Shown piece after piece: positions 54,843 to 63,754 of a stretch of DNA of 64,000 nt. This DNA is from an uncultured Dialister sp. (GTDB lineage: Bacteria; Bacillota; Negativicutes; Veillonellales; Dialisteraceae). Where the stretch lies: positions 58,062 through 122,061 of the forward strand of contig UQJW01000005.1 in assembly GCA_900541485.1 (NCBI GenBank). Reading direction: 5' to 3'. The number at the start of each line of letters is the position of its first letter. The first letter of the stretch is position 1. The notes under the pieces are model-generated. The model had not been told where the DNA came from and made no database searches. It worked only from the letters and a program-made list of their open reading frames with translations. The position numbers and the translations under genes were made by a program.

Positions 54843-55304
54843 TTATTCTCCTGCCGAAGCTTTCGGTTCCCAGGCAGGTGCGGCAGCCGCTTCAGGGAAT
54901 GCCGCAAAGTTTTCTTTGGAAACACTCATATTGTTTGGCGCGCAAAGATAAATATTTTCTGAAATACGGTCAATCCGTCCGTCCAGTGCATACATGACGC
55001 CCTGTACGAAATCGACAATGCGCTGTGCTTCTTCCGTATCCGTTTTTTCCATATTCATCACAACAGGGTGGGAAGATTTCAAGTGATCCGCAATTTTTTC
55101 CGCATCGCCATAATCTTTCGGATTGACAACCACCATGGTATACGGTTTTGCTTGTCTGGTAGCCGGACCGCGGCCTGCTGCCGCATAAGGTTTCGGAGGA
55201 ACGGGAGCGGAAGTATTTACTTCTTCCTCTTCCTCATAACCTTCATCATCGTACTCATCATCTCTTGGTGCAAACTGTTCTTTAAATTTATCAAGTAAGC
55301 TCAT
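54843..55304 (-). CDS. sepF: SepF cell-division protein, first copy
   Basis: 153 residues. N-terminal membrane helix (SLLDKFKEQFAP), acidic linker (DDEYDDEGYEEEEEV), then the SepF core (YTMVVVNPKDYGDAEKIADH, VVMNMEKTDTEEAQRIVDFVQGVMYALDGRIDRISENIYLCAPNNM). It is the better match to canonical SepF, including the NMEKTD-like segment. It starts 4 bp inside the yggS end. SepF anchors FtsZ to membrane; here two copies are co-transcribed. Confidence 0.93.
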   Translation of the reverse strand: MSLLDKFKEQFAPRDDEYDDEGYEEEEEVNTSAPVPPKPYAAAGRGPATRQAKPYTMVVVNPKDYGDAEKIADHLKSSHPVVMNMEKTDTEEAQRIVDFVQGVMYALDGRIDRISENIYLCAPNNMSVSKENFAAFPEAAAAPAWEPKASAGE

Positions 55305-55999
55305 TTTTCTTCTCCCTTCTGTCTGGCACCGAATATCGCGGTACCCACGCGGACCATTGTCGCGCCTTCTTCTATTGCTATTTCAAAGTCCTGGGTCATG
55401 CCCATGGACAAAATAGAAATCTGATTGTCGGGAAAATACGTTTTCAGCTCTTCCCATAAAGCATGTGCCTTTTTAAAAACAGGACGCGTTTTTTCTGCAT
55501 CTTCTTCTATCGGCGCCATGCACATCAGGCCTTTTACAGTGACATGGGGACAATCCCTTGCAACTTCCACGATATGGGGAAGCTCCTTTGGTGACAGCCC
55601 ATATTTGCTTTCCTCTCCGGAAATATTAAATTCCAGAAGGACGTCCTGCTTTTTTCCTGCCTGTCCTGCCCGTTTATCAATTTCCTCTAAAATCCCGGCA
55701 GAATCGACCGACTGGATAAGATCTGCCAGAGCCACCGCTTTTTTTACCTTGTTTCTTTGGAGATGTCCCTGGAGATGCCATACCGCCGAAAGAGTAAGCC
55801 GGTCATGCTTCTCCTCCATTTCCTGTACACGGTTTTCGCCCACCTGGGTAACTCCCAGACGGAGAACTTCTTCCATATTTTCCAAAGGATGGAATTTCGT
55901 CACTGCCACAAGTATCACGTCCTGTCCGTAAGGAGACCGCCGTCGGGCCGCCTCTATACGCCGCTCCACTTCCTGCAGCCTCTTACCGATATCTGACAC
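55301..55999 (-). CDS. PLP homeostasis protein (YggS/YlmE family)
   Basis: 232 residues from the GTG at 55999, preferred because GAGGGTGG lies upstream while the ATG at 56038 has none. The alanine-racemase-like barrel holds PLP at the lysine in VAVTKFHP; GVTQVGENRVQEMEEK, HLQGHLQRNKVKKAV, LSMGMTQDFEIAIEEGATMVRVGTAIFG complete the signature. It balances vitamin B6 pools. First gene of the division cluster, as in Bacillus ylmDEFGH. Confidence 0.93.
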   Translation of the reverse strand: MSDIGKRLQEVERRIEAARRRSPYGQDVILVAVTKFHPLENMEEVLRLGVTQVGENRVQEMEEKHDRLTLSAVWHLQGHLQRNKVKKAVALADLIQSVDSAGILEEIDKRAGQAGKKQDVLLEFNISGEESKYGLSPKELPHIVEVARDCPHVTVKGLMCMAPIEEDAEKTRPVFKKAHALWEELKTYFPDNQISILSMGMTQDFEIAIEEGATMVRVGTAIFGARQKGEEK

Positions 56000-56112
56000 T
56001 CTACCACCCTCTTTAGTGAAAATAATAGATACATTCATGATTTATTATACCATAGCTATTTAATGAATAACATGATTTTACCGCTTATTTTTCGGAAAGT
56101 CTTTAGAAAAAA

Positions 56113-56146
56113 CAAAAAGAACAGTCCGCTTAAAACCGTTCTTTTC
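56113..56146 (-). terminator. Terminator behind the Phe T-box gene
   Basis: AAAGAACAG and its partner in CCGTTCTTT flank TCCGCTTAAAA; T-runs follow on the minus strand. It makes the upstream lipoprotein gene monocistronic. Confidence 0.8.
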
Positions 56147-56172
56147 TTTTTTCTTTTCCTCAGACGGGTTTT

Positions 56173-57168
56173 TTATATTTTTTCCGCCGATTTCATAATC
56201 TCTCCGGGAATCTGAAGTCCTAAATTTTCTCTGCTCTTTTCATTGATTATCAGTGTATATTCCGTTTGATAACCTATTTTCGTATTTTCCGGTTTTACCT
56301 TACCGTCAAGAATATCTGCCGCTAAATAGGCCGTCCGTTTTCCCAACGTATAGTAATCTACCGATAAGGCTGCCAATGCACCGTCTTTTGCCATACTGCC
56401 CGCTCCGGCTATCACGGGAATTTTGGCCGCGTCCGTCACCTTCACAAGAGTAGGCACGGAAGAAGCGATGACATTATCGGTCGGTACGTAAATGAAATCA
56501 CAGGCCCCCACAAGAGACTCCGCCACCTGCTGGATATCATTTACACTGTTCACCGTCCGTTCCACAACTTCCAACTGATTATCACGACAATAAGCTTTCA
56601 CCATAGCCGCCTGTATCTCGCTGTTCACCTCACTGGAGCAATATATCAGTCCCACCCGTTTTGCACCGGGTACGAGCTTTCTTCCCAAATCAAGCTGGGC
56701 ATGTACAGGTGTCAAATCGCTTACGCCCGTCACATTTCCGCCCGGCTCTTCATTGCTTTTGACAAGTTTGGCAGATACGAAATCCGTGACCGCCGTAGCG
56801 ACAATGGGAATATCCTTGATTTCATTGGCTACCGCTTGTGCCGACGGTGTCGCAATGGCACAAATCAGAGCGGGCTTTTCATTTTTGAAACGTGCCGTAA
56901 TGCTCCGGAGATTCGACTGGTCTCCCTGGGCATTTTGCTGATCGAAAACCACCTTGCTCTCATCGTACCCCCGTTCTTTCAAACCGTCGATGAAGCCTTT
57001 GTTTGCCAAATCAAGGGAGGCATGCTGCATAATCTGTACCACCCCGATTTTCAATTTTCCCTTTTCCTGCCCACCGTTTCCGGCCTTTTCCGTACCGCCG
57101 CAGCTTACCGTCACCGCTGCCATTCCGAGAATACCGGCTGCCAAAATCCATTTCTTCCATGTTTTCAT
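56173..57168 (-). CDS. ABC transporter substrate-binding lipoprotein (PF04392/TrpX type)
   Basis: 331 residues. Lipobox TVSC (Cys 23). The fold has KIGVVQIMQHASLDLANKGF, the LKERGYDESKVVFDQQNAQGD helix pair, ICAIATPSAQAVANEI, PIVATAVTDFVSAKLVKS and LIYCSSEVNSEIQ. This family is often linked to tryptophan or other amino-acid uptake. The leader is a T-box with specifier UUC, so phenylalanine, or aromatic amino acids generally, is the likely cargo here. Permease and ATPase genes of a TrpXYZ-type transporter are missing nearby; a terminator follows directly. Confidence 0.85.
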   Translation of the reverse strand: MKTWKKWILAAGILGMAAVTVSCGGTEKAGNGGQEKGKLKIGVVQIMQHASLDLANKGFIDGLKERGYDESKVVFDQQNAQGDQSNLRSITARFKNEKPALICAIATPSAQAVANEIKDIPIVATAVTDFVSAKLVKSNEEPGGNVTGVSDLTPVHAQLDLGRKLVPGAKRVGLIYCSSEVNSEIQAAMVKAYCRDNQLEVVERTVNSVNDIQQVAESLVGACDFIYVPTDNVIASSVPTLVKVTDAAKIPVIAGAGSMAKDGALAALSVDYYTLGKRTAYLAADILDGKVKPENTKIGYQTEYTLIINEKSRENLGLQIPGEIMKSAEKI

Positions 57169-57199
57169 TTCTCATCCCTGCTTTCTTTATAACTGAAAT

Positions 57200-57526
57200 T
57201 CTATAAAAAAATGTCCCCTGCTTCTGCAAGGGACGACGGGACTCATCGCGGTACCACCCTGTTTATCCGATGAAAGTAAAATCTTGTTCAGAAAACAAAA
57301 AAAGCAGTACCAAGGGACGGAATATCCGTGGTACCACCCTAATTTCATCAAATCAACTCTCAGCTTTTTAACGGAGCCACTCCGGCAACGCCTACTTTCA
57401 TTTCAGCGAAGCAGTTCAGGAAAGAACTTCCAAATTCTTTTCTCTCCGGTTTTCACCATACACCGGCTCTCTGGGCAGAAGCGGAACTTGTACTTTTTTC
57501 CATCAGCACTTTTTTGTATTGTCACC
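57200..57526 (-). promoter_or_regulatory. T-box riboswitch (Phe specifier) with duplicated expression platform
   Basis: Stem I: GGAAA pairs with UUUCC, AGUA faces GAAG, and CAAGUUC (57490-57484) pairs with GAAUUUG (57437-57431). The specifier in this loop is UUC (57426-57424), phenylalanine. Two T-box sequences follow, AGGGTGGTACCACGG (57340-57326) and AGGGTGGTACCGCG (57260-57247). Each has its own terminator: 57334-57298 (GTACCACGG, TGGTAC, T7) and 57234-57205 (GTCCCTTGC, GCAGGGGAC, T7). Only about 36 nt separate the first T-run from the second T-box sequence, so there is one sensor and two platforms. Confidence 0.85.
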
Positions 57527-57555
57527 ATTCTACTTGATTCCTTTTTCCTTGTCAA
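57527..57555 (-). promoter_or_regulatory. Promoter of the Phe T-box leader
   Basis: TTGACA (57555-57550), a 17-bp spacer and TAGAAT (57532-57527) on the minus strand. Confidence 0.8.
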
Positions 57556-57626
57556 GGTGATTAGAAATTTGTTTGCTCTTGTTTTTTTATAAGCAACAGA
57601 ACTTTTATTTTTGATTTCCGGAAGCA

Positions 57627-57658
57627 AAAAAGACAGCCGTGAAATGACTGTCTTTTGC
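57627..57658 (-). terminator. Terminator of the TAXI-TRAP operon
   Basis: AAAAGACAG and CTGTCTTTT form the stem around CCGTGAAATGA, 5-10 bp past the stop codon. Confidence 0.8.
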
Positions 57659-57662
57659 AAAC

Positions 57663-58670
57663 CTATGATTTCCATACGCCTATTTCTTTATAATACTTTA
57701 CCGCCCCCGGGTGGAACGGCAGATTTCCCACGTCCCTGACCGCCTCTTCAGGGGTAAGGCCTTTCAGACTTTTCTGCGTTTCTCCCAATTCGCCGATATG
57801 CTCCCAGAATGCTTTTGTAAGGCGGTACACCAGCTCCTCCGGAAGATCTCCGCGGGTGAACATCACCATTTTTACTGCCGAAGTGCGGATATCCTTATCC
57901 TGTCCGGGGTATGTGCCTTTCGGAATGATATACGAAGAATACCAGGGATATTTTTCTTTCAACCGGTTCAGCAGGTCTTCATCCATATCCACCAGACGGC
58001 AGCCGCCTGCCAGTGCCTGTGTCACCGCCGAAGCAGGTACGCCGGACATCACCCATGCCCCGTCGGCCGAACCGTTCTGGAGTAAATCTGCCGCATCGGT
58101 AAATGCAATATATTCCGCTTGAATATCATCAGGAAAATGAAGTCCCGCCGTTGTGAAATGCACGGCACATTCATTGTATACGGAAGAGCCGGCAGAGGCG
58201 ACGGCAAAACGTTTTCCCCTTGCATCTTCCAATTTTTCGATACCCGACCGTTCCGTAACCACCACCTGGTTGGGATTCATATATAATCCGGCGATGATTT
58301 TCAAATCTTTATACGGGTGATTTTGAAAACTCCCCGCTCCGTTGATACACTCCGCCACATTGCTTGAAACGGCGACAGACACTTGGGCTTCTCCGTCAGC
58401 CACCATATTTAAATTGGCAATACCGCCTGCCGATGCCTGGCTTTTGGCCTGCACGCCCGGCACGGAATTTGTCCACATATGCGTTACCGCCGCTCCCACA
58501 GCATATAAAGCACCTGATGCGCCTGCTGTAGGAAAATTGATTTTGACCGTTTCTTCTGCCCCTGTTTTCCCTGCTCCGGAAGCATCTTTTCCCCCGCACC
58601 CCGACAGCAGTCCTGCCGCAAGAAAAGCGGCAAGAAAAACAGCGGCCGCCTTTTTCATTTTCTTCATCAT
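57663..58670 (-). CDS. TAXI-family TRAP transporter binding lipoprotein
   Basis: 335 residues. Lipobox LSGC (Cys 25). The TAXI fold shows INFPTAGASGALYAVGAAVTHMW, VQAKSQASAGGIANLNMVADG, FAVASAGSSVYN and FTDAADLLQNGSADGAWVMSGVP. These proteins bind small organic acids or amino acids such as glutamate or 2-oxoglutarate; the ligand is unknown. It follows the fused permease by 64 bp and is the last gene of the unit. Confidence 0.92.
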   Translation of the reverse strand: MMKKMKKAAAVFLAAFLAAGLLSGCGGKDASGAGKTGAEETVKINFPTAGASGALYAVGAAVTHMWTNSVPGVQAKSQASAGGIANLNMVADGEAQVSVAVSSNVAECINGAGSFQNHPYKDLKIIAGLYMNPNQVVVTERSGIEKLEDARGKRFAVASAGSSVYNECAVHFTTAGLHFPDDIQAEYIAFTDAADLLQNGSADGAWVMSGVPASAVTQALAGGCRLVDMDEDLLNRLKEKYPWYSSYIIPKGTYPGQDKDIRTSAVKMVMFTRGDLPEELVYRLTKAFWEHIGELGETQKSLKGLTPEEAVRDVGNLPFHPGAVKYYKEIGVWKS

Positions 58671-58734
58671 TTCATTCCCATCCGCTTTCAGAAAAGTAAA
58701 ACCGAAATTCTCTTTCAGTATAGCCGAATACCTG

Positions 58735-60696
58735 CTAATTTTCTAACCGGCCGGCTCTCTTTTCTTTTTGCAGCCGCCTGTATTGGAAAACCATGACCGT
58801 AAAAATAGCGGAAAGCCCGAGAACATCAGAAATCATTCCGGGGAAGAGAAGCAAGGGAGAGGCGGAAATCAAAACCGCCCTTTCCCAAAATGCGGCACGG
58901 CAGAAAAGACGTCCTTCCATACCTGCCACAAGAGCCAGTGTCCCTGCCAGAGCCGTAAGCACGGCACGGATTGTTACAGATAAAGCCGCCTCTTTGTCTG
59001 CTCCTATCAAAAGCACGGAATTATCAAGGAAAAAGAAAGGAATGATAAAGCCGGTAAGTCCGAGACGCACGGAGCGGAGAGCCGTCTTCATCTGTCCCGA
59101 ACCTGCAATTCCCGATGCTACATAAGCGGAAATGGCCACAGGGGGTGTAATATTTGACAAGCAGGCGTAGATCAGACAAAAAAGATGTGCCGGAAGCGGT
59201 GCTGCCCCTGCTTTTATCAGTACGGGAACGGCTACCGCCTGGACAATGACATACGCCGCCACACCGGGTACACCCATGCCGAGAACCACCGACATGACCA
59301 TGACCAAAAGGCCGGCCGTATAAAGATGACCGCCCTCTCCGAGAGAAAGGACAATATATCCCAGCTGGAGTCCCAAAGATGTGAGAGTGACCGTGCCGAT
59401 GATGACACCGATAATTACACAGCATACGCCGACAGAAACCGCACTTTTCGCGCCTTCCGTGACGGCTGAAAGAATATCACGTCCCGTCATGGCCGTTTCT
59501 TTTCTGAGACGGGCCGCTCCTACAGTGACAAAAATAGAAATCACGGCGGCATAAAGAGGAGTAAATCCCATACTCATAAGTCCGATAAGACTCACAAGGG
59601 GAAGAATGAGATGTCCCTGTTTTTTCAGAACCTCAAGAGCCTCCGGAATATGCTCCCTCGAAACACCGGAAAGACCGAGACGTTTCGCCTCAAAATGGAC
59701 TGCAAGAAGCAGGCCCGTATAGTAAAGCAGGGCAGGCGTAACCGCCGCTAGCGCGACATAGGTATAAGGCAGATTTAAAAATTCCGCCATGACAAACCCG
59801 ACCGCCCCCATGATAGGCGGTGTAAACTGACCGCCCGTAGAAGCGGCGGCCTCCACGGCTCCGGCAAATTCTTTTTTATACCCCGCCCGTTTCATCATCG
59901 GAATCGTGATTGTTCCTGTCGTCGCCACATTGGCAATGGCAGACCCGTTGATCATGCCCATAAGTCCCGATGCAATGACCGCCACCTTGGCAGGACCGCC
60001 GGCCGTCATTCCCACGAGCGCCATGGAAAAATCATTGATAAATTTGGAAAACCCCGAATATTTCAAAAAAGAACCGAGCAGAACAAAAAGAAATATATAC
60101 GTTGCCGATACGCCCGCTCCCGTACCGAGAAGTCCCTGCGTCCCCCAGAACTGGGTAATCAGAACACGTTTCAACGTAAAGCCGTTATGCCCCAGATATC
60201 CGGGGAGATACGCACCGAACCAATTATACGCAAGAAAAAGTGCCGAAAGTGCGGTCAGATTTCCCGACACTCTTCTGGCCGCCTCAAATACGCAAATAAC
60301 CGCCAACGCGGCAATTCCCGTTTCCATATCGGAAATACGGCCTCCTGCGAGGGCAATCCTGTTGTAGTTCAAAATCAGATAAAGAAAACTTGAAAGCGAA
60401 CAAAAAATAAGAACCGTATCCCACAAAGACGGATATTTTCTTTCCCGTTTTTCCTTTGCCGAAGACGGATAAAGGAGAAAAGTCAGGACAAGCAAAAATA
60501 TACAATGAACGGCTCTTAAATGAATGGCACTCAAAACGCCGAGAGTCGTGAAATAAAGCTGGAAAACCGTCCACACGCAAAGAAGCAGGGCTATCCATTT
60601 CACTGCACTGCCCTTATAGATTCTCATCGGTGAAACATCTTCTTTTTTCTCCGCCGGTGATGTAATTTCTTTTTCCGGCTTTTCACCTGCCGCCAT
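58735..60696 (-). CDS. TRAP transporter fused permease (4TM-12TM)
   Basis: 653 residues. A hydrophilic N-terminus (MAAGEKPEKEITSPAEKKED) leads into the DctQ-like helices and then the DctM-like domain with GLMGMINGSAIANVATTGTITIPMMKRAGY, AAASTGGQFTPPIMGAVGFVMAEFL and the repeat-like GMGVPGVAAYVIVQAVAVPVL and LSNITPPVAISAYVASGIAG. Fused permeases are the rule with TAXI binding proteins, as here. Na+-driven import of an organic acid is expected. AGGAGG precedes the start. Confidence 0.95.
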   Translation of the reverse strand: MAAGEKPEKEITSPAEKKEDVSPMRIYKGSAVKWIALLLCVWTVFQLYFTTLGVLSAIHLRAVHCIFLLVLTFLLYPSSAKEKRERKYPSLWDTVLIFCSLSSFLYLILNYNRIALAGGRISDMETGIAALAVICVFEAARRVSGNLTALSALFLAYNWFGAYLPGYLGHNGFTLKRVLITQFWGTQGLLGTGAGVSATYIFLFVLLGSFLKYSGFSKFINDFSMALVGMTAGGPAKVAVIASGLMGMINGSAIANVATTGTITIPMMKRAGYKKEFAGAVEAAASTGGQFTPPIMGAVGFVMAEFLNLPYTYVALAAVTPALLYYTGLLLAVHFEAKRLGLSGVSREHIPEALEVLKKQGHLILPLVSLIGLMSMGFTPLYAAVISIFVTVGAARLRKETAMTGRDILSAVTEGAKSAVSVGVCCVIIGVIIGTVTLTSLGLQLGYIVLSLGEGGHLYTAGLLVMVMSVVLGMGVPGVAAYVIVQAVAVPVLIKAGAAPLPAHLFCLIYACLSNITPPVAISAYVASGIAGSGQMKTALRSVRLGLTGFIIPFFFLDNSVLLIGADKEAALSVTIRAVLTALAGTLALVAGMEGRLFCRAAFWERAVLISASPLLLFPGMISDVLGLSAIFTVMVFQYRRLQKEKRAGRLEN

Positions 60697-60822
60697 GCAT
60701 GCCTCCTACAAAACAAGTTTATTAGATATAGTACTCCCGTAAAGGAGCAGAGTCAATCAAAAACGAAAATGACGGAAATGAAAAGTTCTTCTTTTTCATC
60801 CGGCAAATATTTTACTAAGCAC

Positions 60823-60860
60823 AAAAAAAGAGCTTCCTTTTAAAAGAAAGCTCTTTTATT
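60823..60860 (-). terminator. Terminator of the M18 aminopeptidase gene
   Basis: AAAAAGAGCTTCCTTTT and AAAAGAAAGCTCTTTT form a near-perfect stem with T-runs both ways. Confidence 0.85.
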
Positions 60861-60864
60861 TTTA

Positions 60865-62238
60865 TTATTTACTTTCAAAAAATGCTTTGTAAGCCAAATA
60901 GGTTTCGTAAGCATCGGCCTTTGAAAGCAGGTCATACGGTGCGTGCATGGAAAGCATGGAGGTACCGCAGTCTACTACTTCCGCACCCCAGTTTGCCATC
61001 ATGAACGCGATTGTTCCGCCGCCGCCCTGGTCGACTTTTCCGAGTTCGCCGATCTGCCAGCATACGCCGGCATCATTTAAAATATTTCTGACTTTATGCA
61101 AAAATTCCGCATTTGCATCGTTGCTTCCTGCTTTACCGCGGGAGCCGCCGTATTTGGTGAGATTGATACCGTAGCCGAGGAAAGAGGCATTGTCCCTTTC
61201 GGATACTTCGGGGAACATCGGGTCAAGGCAGGAATTTACGTCAGCGGAAAGCATTTCACTGTTTTCCATGGTTTCATAAAATTCGAGAAGGCTTCCCTGT
61301 CCCTGAAGAGCCAACATTTTCATAACAAATTTTACGAAATAGGCGGATTCCATACCTGTATTTCCGTAAGAACCGATTTCTTCTTTATCCGTCAGGAGTG
61401 CCGCCTGCGTCTTAACTCCCGGTTTTGCATTCAGAATGGCTTCCAAATTTGCATAAGAGCAAACTCTGTCATCCTGTCCGTAAGATGCGATAAGAGAACG
61501 GTCAAAGCCTACATCGCGGCTCTTTATGGCCGGAACGAGTTCGAGTTCTGCCGTAGCAAAATCTTCTTCTTCAATGTCGTACTCTTTTTTCAAAAGTGCC
61601 ATGATGGCTTCTTTCGGTGTCTGCCCTTCCTTGGAGTGCGTGCCTGCAATGGCCTGGAGCTGTTCACCCGTCACCCCTTCGGCAAGTGGCTTTTTCATCT
61701 GGTTCTGTGCCATGTGAATGAGCAGGTCGGATACATAGAAAACAGGATCTTTTTCGTCCATGCCGATATGAATATCCACTTTCTTCCCGCTCTTGGTATA
61801 AACGACACCGATTAAAGCAAGAGGAATGGTCGTCCACTGGTATTTTTTGATTCCGCCGTAGTAATGGGTGCGGAAGTAAACGACGCCTTCTTTTTCATGA
61901 ACCGGGTTTGCTTTCAAATCCAGACGGGGCGAGTCGATATGGGAGCCGACAATTTTAATTCCGTTGTGAACCGGTTCTTTTCCGATGACCGCAAGAATGA
62001 CGGATTTCCCTTTCTGGTTCCAATACACTTTATCGCCGGCCTTGAGCGCTTTCATATCATAGACGTGTTTAAATCCCTTAGCTTCGGCCTGACGGATGAT
62101 TTCCGCCGCCGCAAGCCGTTCCGTTCTTGCCGTATCGAGGAACTTTTTATATCTTTCTCCATACGCCATGGCGGCTTTGCGTTCTTTTTCATTCATACGC
62201 TGCCATACAGATTTGGTTCTGCTATATGTTTCTTTCAT
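60865..62238 (-). CDS. M18-family aminopeptidase
   Basis: 457 residues, full length. Zinc site: IVGSHIDSPRLDLKANP (first His and Asp), DDRVCSYANLEAI (bridging Asp), LLTDKEEIGSYGNTGMES (catalytic and metal Glu), DVNSCLDP and the C-terminal histidine in SMLSMHAPYDLLSKAD. M18 enzymes cut acidic or neutral N-terminal residues in the cytoplasm. The start has AGGAGGC. It is a single-gene unit next to the Na+-pump genes and fits an amino-acid-using lifestyle. Confidence 0.93.
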   Translation of the reverse strand: MKETYSRTKSVWQRMNEKERKAAMAYGERYKKFLDTARTERLAAAEIIRQAEAKGFKHVYDMKALKAGDKVYWNQKGKSVILAVIGKEPVHNGIKIVGSHIDSPRLDLKANPVHEKEGVVYFRTHYYGGIKKYQWTTIPLALIGVVYTKSGKKVDIHIGMDEKDPVFYVSDLLIHMAQNQMKKPLAEGVTGEQLQAIAGTHSKEGQTPKEAIMALLKKEYDIEEEDFATAELELVPAIKSRDVGFDRSLIASYGQDDRVCSYANLEAILNAKPGVKTQAALLTDKEEIGSYGNTGMESAYFVKFVMKMLALQGQGSLLEFYETMENSEMLSADVNSCLDPMFPEVSERDNASFLGYGINLTKYGGSRGKAGSNDANAEFLHKVRNILNDAGVCWQIGELGKVDQGGGGTIAFMMANWGAEVVDCGTSMLSMHAPYDLLSKADAYETYLAYKAFFESK

Positions 62239-62335
62239 TACATGCCTCCTAAAAGAGAATTATTTTCATAATAACAGTATATATCTTTTGCCCTTTTCCC
62301 GCAAACAGCAGAATTCCGCTTGTTTTTACGAAAAA

Positions 62336-62461
62336 TTATTTGTCTTTATAAGGAAATACACGGCTGAGCCAGTAAGTCAGTCCCGCAAAAACAGCCATGA
62401 CAAGAAAAAGTACGGGATAGGCCACCGCCAAGAGATATACTGATGATTCCAAGCTTGTCAT
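62336..62461 (-). CDS. 41-residue membrane protein beside the decarboxylase beta subunit
   Basis: Starts MTSLESSVYLLAVAYPVLFL, has one strong membrane helix (about 8-30) and a short charged end (SRVFPYKDK). AGGAGG lies 7 bases before the ATG, and only 9 bp separate it from the oadB-type stop, so it is surely co-translated. One helix and a charged tail recall the small gamma or epsilon subunits of Na+-translocating decarboxylases, but it is much shorter than OadG (about 80-120) and lacks the zinc-binding tail. Subunit role is inferred from position. Confidence 0.75.
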   Translation of the reverse strand: MTSLESSVYLLAVAYPVLFLVMAVFAGLTYWLSRVFPYKDK

Positions 62462-62470
62462 AATAACCTC

Positions 62471-63622
62471 CTAACCCAATACGGGAATCAAAGCAAGCAC
62501 GAGCCCGCCGGCAACGACGGAAGCTACCTGCCCTGCCACATTTACGCCCATGGCATGTTGGATGATAAAGTTCGTCGGGTCTTCTTTCAGTGCCATTTTG
62601 GCCACGACTCTGCCCGACATGGGAAATGCGGAAATACCGCAGGCACCGATCATGGGATTGAGCTTTTTCTTTAAAAACAGATTGGCAAGTTTTGCAAAAA
62701 GCACACCGCCGGCAGTGTCAAAAATAAATGCCACCGCTCCCAAAACAAGAATTTTCAGTACATCGAGAGTGAGAATATTGTCCGCCGTCATCGTGGCACC
62801 GATGATAAGTCCGAGGAACAGTGTCACCAGATTGGACAATTCATTTTGTGCCGTATCGGACAAAGAATCGACAACGCCTGATACTTTCAGCATATTTCCG
62901 AACATGAGCGCTCCGATGAGAGGAACGGAAATGGGTGCCAGGATACCGGCGAATATGACAACCATGAAAGGAAATAGGAATTTTGCCGTCCATGATACGG
63001 GTTTCTCCTCTTTAAATTCCATGCGGATTTTCCGTTCTTTTTTCGTTGTCAGGAACTTGATAATCGGCGGCTGTATAATCGGCACGAGTGACATATAGCA
63101 AAAAGCAGTAACGGTCAGGGGTGCGAGAAGTTCTGTTGCAAATTTCTGGGCCACAAAAATGGTGGTCGGCCCGTCGGCAGCACCGATGATACCGATTGCG
63201 GCAGCCTGATTAAAGGGAAATCCCATGAACGCCGCCAAAATCGTCGCCACAAAAATCCCCAAGTGGGCAGCCGCCGCAAAAAGCATGACATGAGGCTGAC
63301 GTATAAGAGGTGTGAAGTCGCACATGGCGCCGACAGCGACAAAAATCAGGACGGGGAATAATTCATTGGCAATGCCCGCCTGATAAAGTACATGAAGAAA
63401 TCCGGGATCGCCGCCGCCGTCGGGAATGACTACAAACCGGCCGGGAATGTTTGCCAGCAGGCAGCCCACTCCCATAGGAAAGAGCAGCATCGGTTCATAA
63501 TCTTTTTTTACCCCGAGCCAAATCAAAATACCGCCGATGATGAACATGATCCAGATGGTAGGATCCGACATCGCCATAACCCCGGCAAAAAGTTCTTTAA
63601 AAATCGCTTCCGCGTTTGTCAT
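62471..63622 (-). CDS. Sodium-pump decarboxylase beta subunit
   Basis: 383 residues from the ATG at 63622 (AGGAGG upstream; the frame is open to 63652). Integral membrane carboxybiotin decarboxylase that couples CO2 release to Na+ export. About nine helices, with the conserved IGIIGAADGPTTIFVAQKF and the second copy IGACGISAFPMSGRVVAKMAL. The beta subunits of oxaloacetate, methylmalonyl-CoA and glutaconyl-CoA decarboxylases cannot be told apart from this gene alone; no alpha or biotin subunit is in the window. A 41-residue membrane protein follows. Confidence 0.92.
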   Translation of the reverse strand: MTNAEAIFKELFAGVMAMSDPTIWIMFIIGGILIWLGVKKDYEPMLLFPMGVGCLLANIPGRFVVIPDGGGDPGFLHVLYQAGIANELFPVLIFVAVGAMCDFTPLIRQPHVMLFAAAAHLGIFVATILAAFMGFPFNQAAAIGIIGAADGPTTIFVAQKFATELLAPLTVTAFCYMSLVPIIQPPIIKFLTTKKERKIRMEFKEEKPVSWTAKFLFPFMVVIFAGILAPISVPLIGALMFGNMLKVSGVVDSLSDTAQNELSNLVTLFLGLIIGATMTADNILTLDVLKILVLGAVAFIFDTAGGVLFAKLANLFLKKKLNPMIGACGISAFPMSGRVVAKMALKEDPTNFIIQHAMGVNVAGQVASVVAGGLVLALIPVLG

Positions 63623-63663
63623 GATTTCCTCCTGACAGATACAAAGGGACACGGCACAGATTT

Positions 63664-63700
63664 TATCAAAAAACGGACCGGTATCCTACCAGGTCCGTTA
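63664..63700 (-). terminator. Terminator behind the partial membrane protein
   Basis: ACGGACC (63672-63678) and GGTCCGT (63692-63698) with six T on the minus strand. Confidence 0.85.
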
Positions 63701-63754
63701 CTATTTCCTGCCCCTGTGCCATACGCAGAAAACATATGCAGTTTTTTATTCCGG

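Noticed and set aside
57424..57433. UGG (Trp) or UUG (Leu) as specifier of the leader at 57.5 kb
   Set aside because: Both overlap the CAAGUUC/GAAUUUG helix. Only UUC sits directly after the GAAG of loop E, in the same position as AUG in the Met leader. The UGGU bulge also fits an A discriminator, unlike the G usual in bacterial tRNA-Trp.
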